The notes beneath the pieces were generated by a model. The model was given only the letters and a program-made list of their open reading frames with translations, made no database searches and was not told the origin of the DNA. Positions 8,463 through 15,801 of a DNA stretch of 55,065 bases are shown here, one piece after another. Position numbers and translations under genes: made by a program. This stretch comes from Clostridia bacterium (GTDB taxonomy: Bacteria; Bacillota_A; Clostridia; Christensenellales; Aristaeellaceae): positions 1 through 55,065 of the forward strand of contig JAFXSH010000158.1 in NCBI GenBank assembly GCA_017525805.1, in the 5' to 3' direction. Positions within the stretch are counted from its first letter, which is position 1, and each line of letters starts with the position of its first letter.

Positions 8463-9263
8463 ATGAACAAGGTTTATTGCTGCTATCCCGGCGGGAAACA
8501 CAAGGCGCTTACCATGAGCTACGACGATGGCCGCACTTATGATCGGCAGCTGGTGGACATTTTCAACCGGTACGGCATCAAAGGCACATTTCATTTAAAC
8601 AGCGGCTTTTTGGGGGATGAAAGGCACATCGCGCCCGAGGAAGTAAAAACTCTGTACGCGGGGCACGAGGTATCCTGCCATACGGTCACTCATCCCACCA
8701 TCGCCCGCAGCCCCCTGCCGGAGGTGGCCTGGCAGGTGCTGGAGGACAGGAAAGCCCTGGAAGCCCTGTGCGGCTATCCGGTGCGGGGCCTTAGCTACCC
8801 CAACGGTTCCGTGAGCAAAGAAATCGAGGAATTGCTTCCTTTGTGCGGCATCCGCTATTCCCGTGTGGTGGGCTCAAGCGACAGCTTTGCCCTGCCGGAA
8901 AACCCCCTGCGCTGGCAGGCCACCTGCCACCACAATCACCGACTCATAGAGCTGGGCGAGCAGTTTTTGGGCCTGTTCAAGCGGCAGTATCTGTATCTCA
9001 TGTACGTGTGGGGCCACAGCTATGAATTCAACGATAAGGATAACTGGGTCCTGATCGAAGAGTTTTGCCGCATGATGGGCGGGAAAGATGATATCTGGTA
9101 CTGCACCAACATCGAATTCATGGACTGCATGGACGATTTCAAGCGCCTCCAGTTCGCGGCGGACAATTCTTTTGTATACAATCCTAACGCCCGGGACTGC
9201 TGGATCCAGGTCAACGACAATGAACCTGTCTGCATTCCCGCCGGCAAAAACGTGATGCTATAA
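8463..9263 (+). CDS. Polysaccharide deacetylase-family protein (CE4)
   Basis: A 266-residue NodB-fold protein. The metal-binding and catalytic motifs are visible: SYDDG near residue 20 (variant of the TFDDG motif), HEVSCHTVTHPTI with the H-x3-H pair, and the SYPNG block. CE4 proteins remove N- or O-acetyl groups from sugars, using a divalent metal. No signal peptide is seen, so it acts in the cytoplasm. It lies 31 bases after the GH2 gene behind a good AGGAGGAAG site. Its place among pectin genes suggests that it handles acetylated import products, but CE4 enzymes on chitin oligosaccharides or carbamoyl substrates also exist. The last 60 residues (after DNWVLIEEFC) extend beyond the core barrel. 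Confidence 0.85.
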   Translation: MNKVYCCYPGGKHKALTMSYDDGRTYDRQLVDIFNRYGIKGTFHLNSGFLGDERHIAPEEVKTLYAGHEVSCHTVTHPTIARSPLPEVAWQVLEDRKALEALCGYPVRGLSYPNGSVSKEIEELLPLCGIRYSRVVGSSDSFALPENPLRWQATCHHNHRLIELGEQFLGLFKRQYLYLMYVWGHSYEFNDKDNWVLIEEFCRMMGGKDDIWYCTNIEFMDCMDDFKRLQFAADNSFVYNPNARDCWIQVNDNEPVCIPAGKNVML

Positions 9264-9297
9264 AACGTATAGACTATGTAAATCGGAGGAAGCTATT

Positions 9298-10359
9298 ATG
9301 AACATCTACCGCGACCCCATTACCGGCTACGAAATCCGGCGCTATACGGATGGGCCGGAGAGGAACACCAAGCTTTATTTCACCTGTGAAAACTTTTCCG
9401 TGGATGACCGGTACTTTTTCTTTTCCAAGGATTCCGTGCCCGGCGATTTGAACGGCGGCTGCTGCCGGGTAAACGTGGAAACGGGGGAGATAGACCGGGT
9501 GACGGACGAAACCTTTCGGGGCTTCGCCACGGATCGGGAAAAGAACATCGGTTACACCTGCCAGAATGGCACGGAGGTGTACGCCGTCGATTTGAACACC
9601 CTTGAAAAGATTAAAATCGGCGATCTGCCCAAGGGGGGCCAGATTACCGGCCACTTGACCGCGGCCCATACCGGACGCATCGCGTGCAGCTATCATTTAG
9701 CGAACAAGCTGTACGCCCTGGTGATCCTGGACCCCGGCAAAGAAGCGGAAGTGGTCTATCAGACCGATTACCGCTTAGGCCACGCCCAAATCTGCCCCAC
9801 GGACGAAAACCTGATTTTCTACATCCATGAAACCGAGGGCGACGCCTTCCAGCGTACCTGGATGTTCGATGTGAAGGAGCGCTATGTGCGGCCCTATTAC
9901 GTGGAGCATCCCAATGAGTGGATCACTCATGAGGTCTGGGCGGCGGACGGAAGCGAAATGGCCCTGATGAAGCTGGATCCCGCCGGATTCGTGGACGGGG
10001 ACAAAGGGGAGACCCACACCGGCAATATCATCATCGGGGATAAGGATGGACGGCATTTCGACATCGCCGCCACCGAAACCCAGCTGCTGCATCCCTGCCT
10101 GAGCCGGGATAAGAAGTGGCTCTGCGCCGACCGGATCAGCTATTTGGGCACCAAGATCCAGGAGGGCGTGGTGCTGATCGAACGGGCTACCAAAAAAGCG
10201 AAGTTTATCGCCTCTACTGGCTCCTGCAAAACGGGAGCGGATCATCAGCATCCCTCCTTCAACCGAAAGGGAGACAAAATCCTGTTTTCCAATCCGGATG
10301 AAAACGGGTTGGGCCAGGTGTGCGTGATCGATTTACAGCAAGTATGGAAGGACTGGTAA
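9298..10359 (+). CDS. Oligogalacturonate lyase-like beta-propeller protein (PL22 type)
   Basis: A 353-residue cytoplasmic seven-bladed propeller of the oligogalacturonide lyase family, which cleaves digalacturonate and short unsaturated oligomers by metal-assisted beta-elimination. Support: the start IYRDPITGYEIRRYTDG (family pattern of TG...R-LT), the His-containing blades THEVWAADGS, LLHPCLSRDKKW and DHQHPSFNRKGDK. These align with the Mn-binding His positions known for the Yersinia enzyme (stated from memory of the family). RBS CGGAGGAAG before ATG 9298. It sits between the CE4 and CE12 genes. Some propellers of this family are not lyases, so the activity is likely but unproven. Confidence 0.8.
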   Translation: MNIYRDPITGYEIRRYTDGPERNTKLYFTCENFSVDDRYFFFSKDSVPGDLNGGCCRVNVETGEIDRVTDETFRGFATDREKNIGYTCQNGTEVYAVDLNTLEKIKIGDLPKGGQITGHLTAAHTGRIACSYHLANKLYALVILDPGKEAEVVYQTDYRLGHAQICPTDENLIFYIHETEGDAFQRTWMFDVKERYVRPYYVEHPNEWITHEVWAADGSEMALMKLDPAGFVDGDKGETHTGNIIIGDKDGRHFDIAATETQLLHPCLSRDKKWLCADRISYLGTKIQEGVVLIERATKKAKFIASTGSCKTGADHQHPSFNRKGDKILFSNPDENGLGQVCVIDLQQVWKDW

Positions 10360-10363
10360 ACCT

Positions 10364-11023
10364 ATGCCAACCATTTGGATCATCGGCGATTCTACGGTGG
10401 AGGACAACACGCCCCCCTTCCGGGGCTGGGGATGGGCCCTGCCGGAATATGTGAAGGAGGGCGTGCAGGTGAAGAACCACGCCCTCAGCGGCCGCAGCAC
10501 CCGCAGCTTTTGGAACGAGGGGCTGTTTGAGCCGGTTCGGAATGGCATGCAAAAGGGCGATCTGCTGCTCATCCAGTTCGGTCACAACGATGAAAAGGAC
10601 GATGAGGAACGGCATACCGACCCGGACAGCACTTTCCCGGAAAACCTGTGGCGCTACTGCACTTCCGCCCTGGAAAAAGGCGCGCGGCCCGTGCTGCTCA
10701 CGCCCGTTTCCCGGCGCTTTTTCGTGGGCGGGGGCAGCATGCTGTATACTCATGGGGAATATCCCCGGGCCGTTCGGAAGCTGGCGGAAGAAAAAAACGT
10801 GCCGCTGTGCGACCTCAAAAAGGACAGCCGGGAGCTGTATCTGAAGTTAGGGGAGGAAAAAACGGCGGAGCTGTTCGTGCGATTGAAACCCGGCGAGCAT
10901 CCCGATTTCCCAGACGGGCACGACGACAAGACCCATTTCAACGCCTATGGGGCAAAGCTGATTGCCGGGCTTGTGGCGGAGGAAATGCGGAAAATCCCCG
11001 TATGCGCTGCCTTTCTGAAATGA
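10364..11023 (+). CDS. Rhamnogalacturonan acetylesterase-like SGNH hydrolase (CE12 type)
   Basis: A 219-residue GDSL/SGNH esterase. All four blocks are present: IIGDSTVED (Ser nucleophile), NHALSGRSTRSF (Gly), LIQFGHNDEKDD (Asn), and DKTHFNAYGAKLIA (Asp-x-x-His). The ARSTRSF-like segment and the spacing fit the rhamnogalacturonan acetylesterase branch (YesT/RhgT). It has no signal peptide, so it deacetylates imported oligosaccharides inside the cell. It starts four bases after the PL22 stop, so the two are surely co-transcribed. It is the last gene of the pectin locus; 11024-11125 holds no gene and no clear terminator. Confidence 0.9.
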   Translation: MPTIWIIGDSTVEDNTPPFRGWGWALPEYVKEGVQVKNHALSGRSTRSFWNEGLFEPVRNGMQKGDLLLIQFGHNDEKDDEERHTDPDSTFPENLWRYCTSALEKGARPVLLTPVSRRFFVGGGSMLYTHGEYPRAVRKLAEEKNVPLCDLKKDSRELYLKLGEEKTAELFVRLKPGEHPDFPDGHDDKTHFNAYGAKLIAGLVAEEMRKIPVCAAFLK

Positions 11024-11125
11024 TCGTGACGGGCAGAATCATGCCTGAACAGGGTGTTTTGCAGGGCTGGATTTACGGGGCAGTAAAATACGCGCTAAAA
11101 ATCAAAAATAATTCTCAATTTCATA

Positions 11126-11153
11126 TTGACAAATCAAAAACCTGTGTTAAAAT
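11126..11153 (+). promoter_or_regulatory. Promoter of the Fur-family regulator operon
   Basis: TTGACA at 11126-11131 and TAAAAT at 11148-11153, 16-base spacer, in an AT-rich island (11090-11175) that contrasts with the GC-rich neighbourhood. Start of transcription expected near 11160. Confidence 0.7.
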
Positions 11154-11167
11154 GATTATGGTTTTCA
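11153..11167 (+). promoter_or_regulatory. Putative Fur-family operator overlapping transcription start
   Basis: TGATTATGGTTTTCA is a 7-1-7 partial palindrome matching 11 of 14 informative positions of the Fur-type consensus TGATAATnATTATCA. It begins at the last base of the -10 box and covers the likely start site, a good place for autorepression by the regulator encoded just downstream. Confidence 0.4.
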
Positions 11168-11189
11168 AATTCGGAGGGAGGAAAGACCT

Positions 11190-11600
11190 GTGCGGCCAGC
11201 GTACCACACCAAGCAGCAGGATGAATTGATCGCCTTTTTGGAGGCCCATCCTGAAAAGCACCATACCGCGGCCCAGATCCGGGATTATCTGGTGCGGATA
11301 GGAAAACCCATCAGCACGGCCACCATATACCGGCGGATGGAACGATTTGTGGAAGACGGCACAGTGCGCAAGTATCTGCTGGAAACGGGCGACAGCGCCT
11401 GCTACGAGTACATTGGCGAAAAAAAGCAGGAATGCTCCTCCCACTTCCACTGCAAGTGTGAAAAGTGCGGTCGGCTGATTCATCTGGATTGTGATGAATT
11501 GCAGGAAATCCGCCGTCATTTGCAGGAGCATCACGGGTTTGCCTGGGATTCGGGAAGAACCGTGTTTTACGGCATCTGCGATCAGTGCCAATCGGCTTGA
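11190..11600 (+). CDS. Fur-family metalloregulator (Zur/Fur type)
   Basis: A 136-residue Fur-superfamily repressor. N-terminal winged helix (about 1-80, with the recognition-helix pattern STATIYRRMERFVEDG), then the metal/dimer domain with SSHFHCKCEKCG (His cluster plus CxxC) and the second CDQC pair near the end, which form the structural zinc site. Translation begins at GTG 11190 with GGAGGGAGG at 11173-11181; no ATG is available in a suitable place. The genes behind it (His/Cys membrane peptide, ZnuA-ZinT protein, secreted partner) point to zinc, so a Zur-like role is most likely, but sequence alone does not separate Zur from Fur or PerR. Confidence 0.88.
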   Translation: MRPAYHTKQQDELIAFLEAHPEKHHTAAQIRDYLVRIGKPISTATIYRRMERFVEDGTVRKYLLETGDSACYEYIGEKKQECSSHFHCKCEKCGRLIHLDCDELQEIRRHLQEHHGFAWDSGRTVFYGICDQCQSA

Positions 11601-11667
11601 TCATATAGGATGAGGCAGCCGGCCCGAAGGGTAAGACGCCGACCATCCAGAGAGGAGGAAGAGGACA

Positions 11668-11967
11668 ATGAAGAAACAAAAACGTCTGCTCGCGCTGCTT
11701 CTGTGCGTCGGTATGCTGTTTGTTTTGTTCGCTTCTTCCGCCTACATCGCGCATGAGGCAGATCATTACTGCGCGGGGAAACACTGCGAAACCTGCGAAA
11801 ACATCGCCCGTATGGAAGCGTTGCTGCAAAGCTTTGCGCTGCTGGGCGCTGTGCTGCTTTTGCTGTTCTCCCTGCCCGCTTTCCTTCGCGCATTCCGCGC
11901 GGAGGAGGGTTTGTGCGCCTATCATGCCCCTACGCTTGTAAGCTGGAAAGTCCGGCTCAATAATTGA
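11668..11967 (+). CDS. Small two-helix membrane protein with His/Cys loop in zinc cluster
   Basis: A 99-residue protein that I do not recognise as a named family. Helix or signal segment at about 5-27 and a second helix at about 53-75. Between them lies a short loop, HEADHYCAGKHCETCENI, holding His29, His33, Cys35, His39, Cys40 and Cys43, a plausible metal-binding site facing outside. The cytoplasmic tail is basic. It has an excellent ribosome site (GAGAGGAGGAAG) and sits between the Fur-family regulator and the zinc-binding protein in the same direction. A role in metal sensing or in handing zinc to the transporter is inferred from position and ligands only. Confidence 0.75.
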   Translation: MKKQKRLLALLLCVGMLFVLFASSAYIAHEADHYCAGKHCETCENIARMEALLQSFALLGAVLLLLFSLPAFLRAFRAEEGLCAYHAPTLVSWKVRLNN

Positions 11968-12010
11968 CTGAAATAAGGACGGCAAGGGTTTCAAGGAAAT
12001 ATTGGGAACT

Positions 12011-12038
12011 GGTTTGCTTTGAAGCAAAGCCCTTTTTT
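12011..12038 (+). terminator. Terminator-like hairpin upstream of znuA-like gene
   Basis: TTTGCTT (12013-12019) / AAGCAAA (12022-12028), closed outside by GG/CC with one bulged G, followed by six T at 12033-12038. It lies 80 bases before the ZnuA-like start and could end the regulator message or tune read-through into the transporter gene. No new -35/-10 pair was clear in 12039-12100. Confidence 0.5.
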
Positions 12039-12117
12039 CCCGCGGTTTCCTGTGAGACGCCTTGTATTTTTGTGCCCAAATTTCAGAAAAAAACATTGAG
12101 ATTCGGAGGAAAAAACA

Positions 12118-13671
12118 ATGAAAAAAGTATTTGCTGCTCTGTTGGTTCTGGTTCTGATGATGACCACCCTGTTTTCCGGCGCTGCGCTGGCTGAAAATAA
12201 AAAGCTCTCTATCGTGACCACCATTTTCCCCATTTACGACTGGGTACGCCAGATCGTAGGCGAAGACAGCAACGTGGAAATCACCATGCTGCTGGACAAC
12301 GGCACCGACCTGCATTCCTATCAGCCCTCCGCCGCGGACATCCTGAAGGTGTCCAACGCCGATCTGTTCATCTATGTGGGCGGCGAAAGCGACGAATGGG
12401 TGGAGGACGTGCTGGCCACCGCCATGAACCCCAACCTGGTTTCCATCAATCTGGTGGAAGCTATGGGCGACGCCATCAAGGCGGAAGAGATCGTGGAAGG
12501 CATGGAGCATGAGCATGAACACGAAGAAGGGGAAGAAGAACACGAGCATGAACATGAGCATGAGCACGAGGAAATCGAACTGGAGGACATCCAGGATCGT
12601 CCCTTGACCGATTTCGCGGGCGAATGGAAGTCCCTGCAGCCCCTGCTGCTGGCGGGCGAGCTGGAAGCCTTCTGTGAGCACAAGGCCGAAGAGGACGAAG
12701 ACGACAGCACCACCAAGGAAACCTACTTTGCCAAATACGCCGCCAACTGGGTCTGCGACGCTGTGACCATGAAGATCACCGGCGACACCATTTCCTTCAC
12801 CGATGAAAACGGCAACACCGTGACCGGCACCTACGCTTACGCGGGCTTCACCCCCATCCTGGCGGACGACGGCGACGTGAAGAGCGTGCGCTACCAGTAC
12901 ACCTCCAACACCGACGGCGCCCCCAAGTATGTGCAGTTCAACGACCACGGCTATCAGGTGGGCGACGCGGAACATTTCCACGTATACTTTGGCAATGACA
13001 GCTTTGACGCCCTGCTGACCGCTTCTTCCAACCCCTACTTCGTCGCCGCCGACCTGACCACCGCCGGGATCCTGCAGCAGTTGATGGGCCACAACCATGA
13101 CGGGCATGAGCACCATCATGAGCACGAGGAAGAAGAAACCGACGAGCACGTATGGCTGTCCCTGCGCAATGCGGAAGCGCTGTGCAAAGTGATCGCGGAA
13201 GAACTGAGCACGATCGATTCTGACCGCGTCGCCCAGTATCAGGCGAACGTGACTGCTTATGAAGCCCAGCTGATCGCCCTGGATAAGGCTTACACGGAAA
13301 TGGTCAATGCCGCTCAGTACAAGACCGTGCTGTTCGGCGACCGCTTCCCCTTTCGGTATCTGACGGATGATTACGGCCTGACCTACTTCGCCGCTTTCTC
13401 CGGCTGCTCCGCCGAGAGCGAAGCCAGCTTCCAGACCATCGTATTCCTGGCCCAGAAGGTGGACGAACTGAACCTGCCCGCCGTGCTGACCATCGAGCAT
13501 CCCAAGACCCGGATCGCCGAAACTGTGGTGAGCACCAGCCAGGCCAAGAACGCCAAGATCCTGTCCATGGACTCCATGCAGAGCATCACAGACCAGGATG
13601 TGAAGGCGGGCGCCACCTACCTTGCTATCATGGAAAGCAACCTGGCCGTGCTCAAGGAAGCATTGAACTGA
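12118..13671 (+). CDS. Zinc ABC transporter binding protein, ZnuA lobes with inserted ZinT domain
   Basis: A 517-residue secreted zinc-binding protein. Signal peptide 1-25 (ends GAALA before ENKK, no lipobox Cys). ZnuA N-lobe about 28-128 with ligand His66 (DLHSYQPS). First His/Glu-rich linker 129-152. ZinT/YodA domain about 157-325 (DRPLTDFAGEWKSL; ligands His277, His286, His288 in NDHGYQ and EHFHVYFGND). Second His-rich linker 325-345. ZnuA C-lobe from His344 (DEHVWLS) to the end. In AdcA the ZinT domain follows the ZnuA domain; here it sits inside it, at the place of the usual His-rich loop. The third usual His ligand of the C-lobe appears replaced in LFGDRFPFRYL. RBS CGGAGGAAAAAAC. No permease or ATPase gene lies next to it. 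Confidence 0.9.
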   Translation: MKKVFAALLVLVLMMTTLFSGAALAENKKLSIVTTIFPIYDWVRQIVGEDSNVEITMLLDNGTDLHSYQPSAADILKVSNADLFIYVGGESDEWVEDVLATAMNPNLVSINLVEAMGDAIKAEEIVEGMEHEHEHEEGEEEHEHEHEHEHEEIELEDIQDRPLTDFAGEWKSLQPLLLAGELEAFCEHKAEEDEDDSTTKETYFAKYAANWVCDAVTMKITGDTISFTDENGNTVTGTYAYAGFTPILADDGDVKSVRYQYTSNTDGAPKYVQFNDHGYQVGDAEHFHVYFGNDSFDALLTASSNPYFVAADLTTAGILQQLMGHNHDGHEHHHEHEEEETDEHVWLSLRNAEALCKVIAEELSTIDSDRVAQYQANVTAYEAQLIALDKAYTEMVNAAQYKTVLFGDRFPFRYLTDDYGLTYFAAFSGCSAESEASFQTIVFLAQKVDELNLPAVLTIEHPKTRIAETVVSTSQAKNAKILSMDSMQSITDQDVKAGATYLAIMESNLAVLKEALN

Positions 13672-13700
13672 TCCAGAACAAAATCCACGTTTTTCGATCA

Positions 13701-13733
13701 GGAGAGCAGGGGCCTCTGCGGCCTCTGCTCTCC
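13701..13733 (+). terminator. Strong GC-rich hairpin after zinc-binding protein gene
   Basis: 14-base stem GGAGAGCAGGGGCC (13701-13714) / GGCCTCTGCTCTCC (13720-13733) with a single G-U pair and a 5-base loop. It lacks a T tract (GGGCTTTGC follows), so it is either a poor terminator or an mRNA-stabilising structure between the zinc-binding protein gene and the next gene. Confidence 0.6.
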
Positions 13734-13760
13734 GGGCTTTGCAAGTAGAGGAGAAAGAAA

Positions 13761-14228
13761 ATGAAAAAAATCACTGTGCGCTGCGCTGCTGCTCTCCTGG
13801 CCTGTTTGATCCTGCTGGGACCAATCCCCGTTTCGGCGGAACAGCAGAACGTCGCTCCAGTTTATGGTGAGCAGGAAATAGACCTGGACCTTAGCCAGTT
13901 CAGCGGAACAGTGGTTTACGCGCAGATTTATCAGCTGGCGATTCATCCGGAGGACTATCTCGGAAAAATCATTCGGCTTTCCGGCTGGTATGACGTGGTC
14001 GTAGACGACGAAACAGGCGTGGTTTACACGGTATGCTTTATTCCCGACGCCACCGCCTGCTGCGCCCAGGGAATCGAATTCGTCTGGGGAGGGGAACACA
14101 GCTTCCCGGATAACTACCCGGAATCCGGCACGGAGATCATGGTGACAGGACGGTTTGAAACCTACTTTGAGGGAGAATGGGAATATATGCACCTGGTGGA
14201 CGCCGAACTGATCTGGGCGCAGGATTAA
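13761..14228 (+). CDS. Small secreted protein, OB-fold-like, DUF1980/YcgQ-related
   Basis: A 155-residue exported protein with a signal peptide cleaved after VSA before EQQN. The mature part carries YLGKIIRLSGWYDVVVDD, then CFIPDATACCAQGIEF with a Cys-Cys pair, then EIMVTGRFETYFEGEWEYM. This order (strand with Gly-Lys, ADATACC-like box, a second strand with VTGRFE) is like the C-terminal domain of the YcgQ/TIGR03943 proteins, often near zinc-regulated genes. The Cys-Cys pair and an adjacent Cys could bind metal. RBS GAGGAG precedes the ATG; it lies 89 bases behind the zinc-binding protein and ends the zinc group. Function unknown. Confidence 0.7.
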   Translation: MKKITVRCAAALLACLILLGPIPVSAEQQNVAPVYGEQEIDLDLSQFSGTVVYAQIYQLAIHPEDYLGKIIRLSGWYDVVVDDETGVVYTVCFIPDATACCAQGIEFVWGGEHSFPDNYPESGTEIMVTGRFETYFEGEWEYMHLVDAELIWAQD

Positions 14229-14271
14229 CGCTTTACCGCCGCCGGACCAGTGTATTTCTTTCGTTTCGCGC

Positions 14272-14299
14272 TTGCTTTTTTATGGGTTTATGTTACAAT
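14272..14299 (+). promoter_or_regulatory. Promoter of the folate-type ECF S-component
   Basis: TTGCTT at 14272-14277, TACAAT at 14294-14299, 16-base spacer. Transcription would start near 14306, leaving about 19 nt before the start codon, too short to hold a riboswitch. Confidence 0.6.
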
Positions 14300-14324
14300 A
14301 TGCCCATCGAAAGGAGGCATGCCT

Positions 14325-15035
14325 ATGTCCGGCAGCGAAAAGAGCTCTTCCCGCCGCACCCTGTACAAAACGCCCTTTTCCCGCGCCTACTGGGCGCAGG
14401 CGGCGTCCGAATTCAAAAACTTAAAGGTGCTGGTATTCGCCGCGCTGATGATCGCCCTGCGAGTGGCGCTCAAATCCGTCAGCATCCCCATCGCGGCCAA
14501 TCTGCGCATTAACGTGGCTTTTTTTATCAACGCTTACGGGGCTATGGTGTTCGGCCCGGTGGTGGCCATCGCCGCCGCCGCCGTATCCGATACCTTGGGG
14601 TGCATTCTGTTCCCTACGGGGGTCTACTTTTTCCCTTTCATCTTTATTGAAATCGCCGGATCTTTGATTTTCGCCCTGTTCTTTTACCGCACAGAGGTTA
14701 CGGCTCTGCGAGTGACCCTGTCCCGCTTCTGCATCGATTTTTTTGTGAATATCGTTTTGAACACGCCGGTCATGTGGCTGTATTATCAGATGGTGCTGGG
14801 CAAAAACTATGTGCTTTTTGACGCTCTGCGCGTCGTGAAAAATTTGGTCATGTTCCCCATCGAATCCGTGTTGCTTGTGCTGTTCCTGCGCGTGGTGATT
14901 CCGCCTACTCAAAAGTTGGGGTACGTGTACAGCGGCACGGAGCAATTGCGCTTTACGAAAAAGAATATCATTTTCCTGGCCGTCATGGCCGTGGTGGGCG
15001 TTGCGGCGGTGGCGCTGTACGTCAAATTCAAATGA
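14325..15035 (+). CDS. ECF transporter S-component, folate family (FolT-like)
   Basis: A 236-residue integral membrane protein with about six helices, of the substrate-capturing S-component type. The first helix has VLVFAALMIALRVALKSVS, followed by the loop AANLRINVAFFINAYGAMVFGP, then DTLGCILFPTG, a pattern of the folate-type S-components. S-components bind a vitamin and dock on the shared EcfA-EcfA'-EcfT module, which must be encoded elsewhere. I chose ATG 14325, which has AAGGAGG seven bases upstream; ATG 14319 is too close to that site. The N-terminal 30 residues are basic and cytoplasmic. Folate is the probable ligand but other vitamins are possible. Confidence 0.85.
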   Translation: MSGSEKSSSRRTLYKTPFSRAYWAQAASEFKNLKVLVFAALMIALRVALKSVSIPIAANLRINVAFFINAYGAMVFGPVVAIAAAAVSDTLGCILFPTGVYFFPFIFIEIAGSLIFALFFYRTEVTALRVTLSRFCIDFFVNIVLNTPVMWLYYQMVLGKNYVLFDALRVVKNLVMFPIESVLLVLFLRVVIPPTQKLGYVYSGTEQLRFTKKNIIFLAVMAVVGVAAVALYVKFK

Positions 15036-15050
15036 AGCGGGGGCTTGACT

Positions 15051-15743
15051 ATGAACGAAAGCCAACAGGCTATTTTGAACGGGCTGAACGCATTATATCC
15101 CGACGCCGGACCGGAACTGCATTTTTCCAATCCGTTTGAAACGCTGGTCGCCACCATCTTGGCCGCCCAGTGCACCGACGCCCGGGTGAATCAGGTCACC
15201 CCGGCTTTGTTCCGGGATTATCCCGACGCGGCGGCCATGGCGAAAGCCACGCCGGAGGAAATCTTTCCTTATGTAAAATCCTGCGGCTTCAAGTCCAAGG
15301 CGGTGAACATCGTAAACGCCAGCCGCATGATCGTGGAAAAGTACGGCGGCAAGGTGCCTGACACATTGGAAGAATTGACGGCGCTTCCCGGCGTGGGCCG
15401 CAAGACCGCCAACGTAGTGCTGGCCTTTTCCTTCGGCGTGCCCGCCATCCCGGTGGACACCCATGTGTTCCGGGTGGCGAACCGTTTGGGGCTTTCCAAC
15501 GCCCTGACCGTGGAGGAAACGGAACGCCAGCTCATGGATTTGATCCCAAGGGAGGATTGGAGCCAGGCCCACCATTGGATGATCTACCATGGCCGGAGGG
15601 TGTGCCACAGCCAGAAGCCGGAATGCGAAAGATGCACCCTGCGGGAATGGTGCAAGGCCGCCCACGCGGAACAGATGATCAACCCCAAGGCGGAGGCAAA
15701 AAAGCGCGCCCAGGCCCGAAAGACCAGGACGCTTGACACTTGA
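15051..15743 (+). CDS. nth: Endonuclease III (DNA glycosylase/AP lyase)
   Basis: A 230-residue base-excision repair enzyme that removes oxidised pyrimidines and nicks abasic sites. Key elements: the helix-hairpin-helix ELTALPGVGRKTANVVL with the catalytic Lys, VDTHVFRVANRLGL with the catalytic Asp, and the C-terminal [4Fe-4S] cluster motif C-x6-C-x2-C-x5-C (CHSQKPECERCTLREWC). ATG 15051 follows AAGCGGGGGCTTGACT; a TTG two codons earlier is less likely. It starts 16 bases after the FolT-like gene and shares its message. A Lys/Arg tail follows the cluster. Complete and typical. Confidence 0.95.
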   Translation: MNESQQAILNGLNALYPDAGPELHFSNPFETLVATILAAQCTDARVNQVTPALFRDYPDAAAMAKATPEEIFPYVKSCGFKSKAVNIVNASRMIVEKYGGKVPDTLEELTALPGVGRKTANVVLAFSFGVPAIPVDTHVFRVANRLGLSNALTVEETERQLMDLIPREDWSQAHHWMIYHGRRVCHSQKPECERCTLREWCKAAHAEQMINPKAEAKKRAQARKTRTLDT

Positions 15744-15752
15744 TTTCATACG

Positions 15753-15789
15753 AAAAGAGGACGGGAGAAACGCTTTCCCGCCCTCTTTT
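15753..15789. terminator. Bidirectional terminator between nth and cadherin-like gene
   Basis: AAAAGAGG (15753-15760) / CCTCTTTT (15782-15789) with an inner stem CGGGA (15762-15766) / TCCCG (15776-15780) and one A-C mismatch. A and T runs flank both sides, so it works for nth and for the convergent gene that ends at 15802. Confidence 0.8.
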
Positions 15790-15801
15790 GCTATCCGAAA
15801 A

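Noticed and set aside
11041..11229. Short plus-strand frame between the CE12 and Fur-family genes
   Set aside because: It runs through the regulator promoter and into its coding region in another frame.
14229..14324. Folate (THF) riboswitch before the FolT-like gene
   Set aside because: The predicted transcription start leaves only about 19 nt before the start codon, too short for the aptamer.
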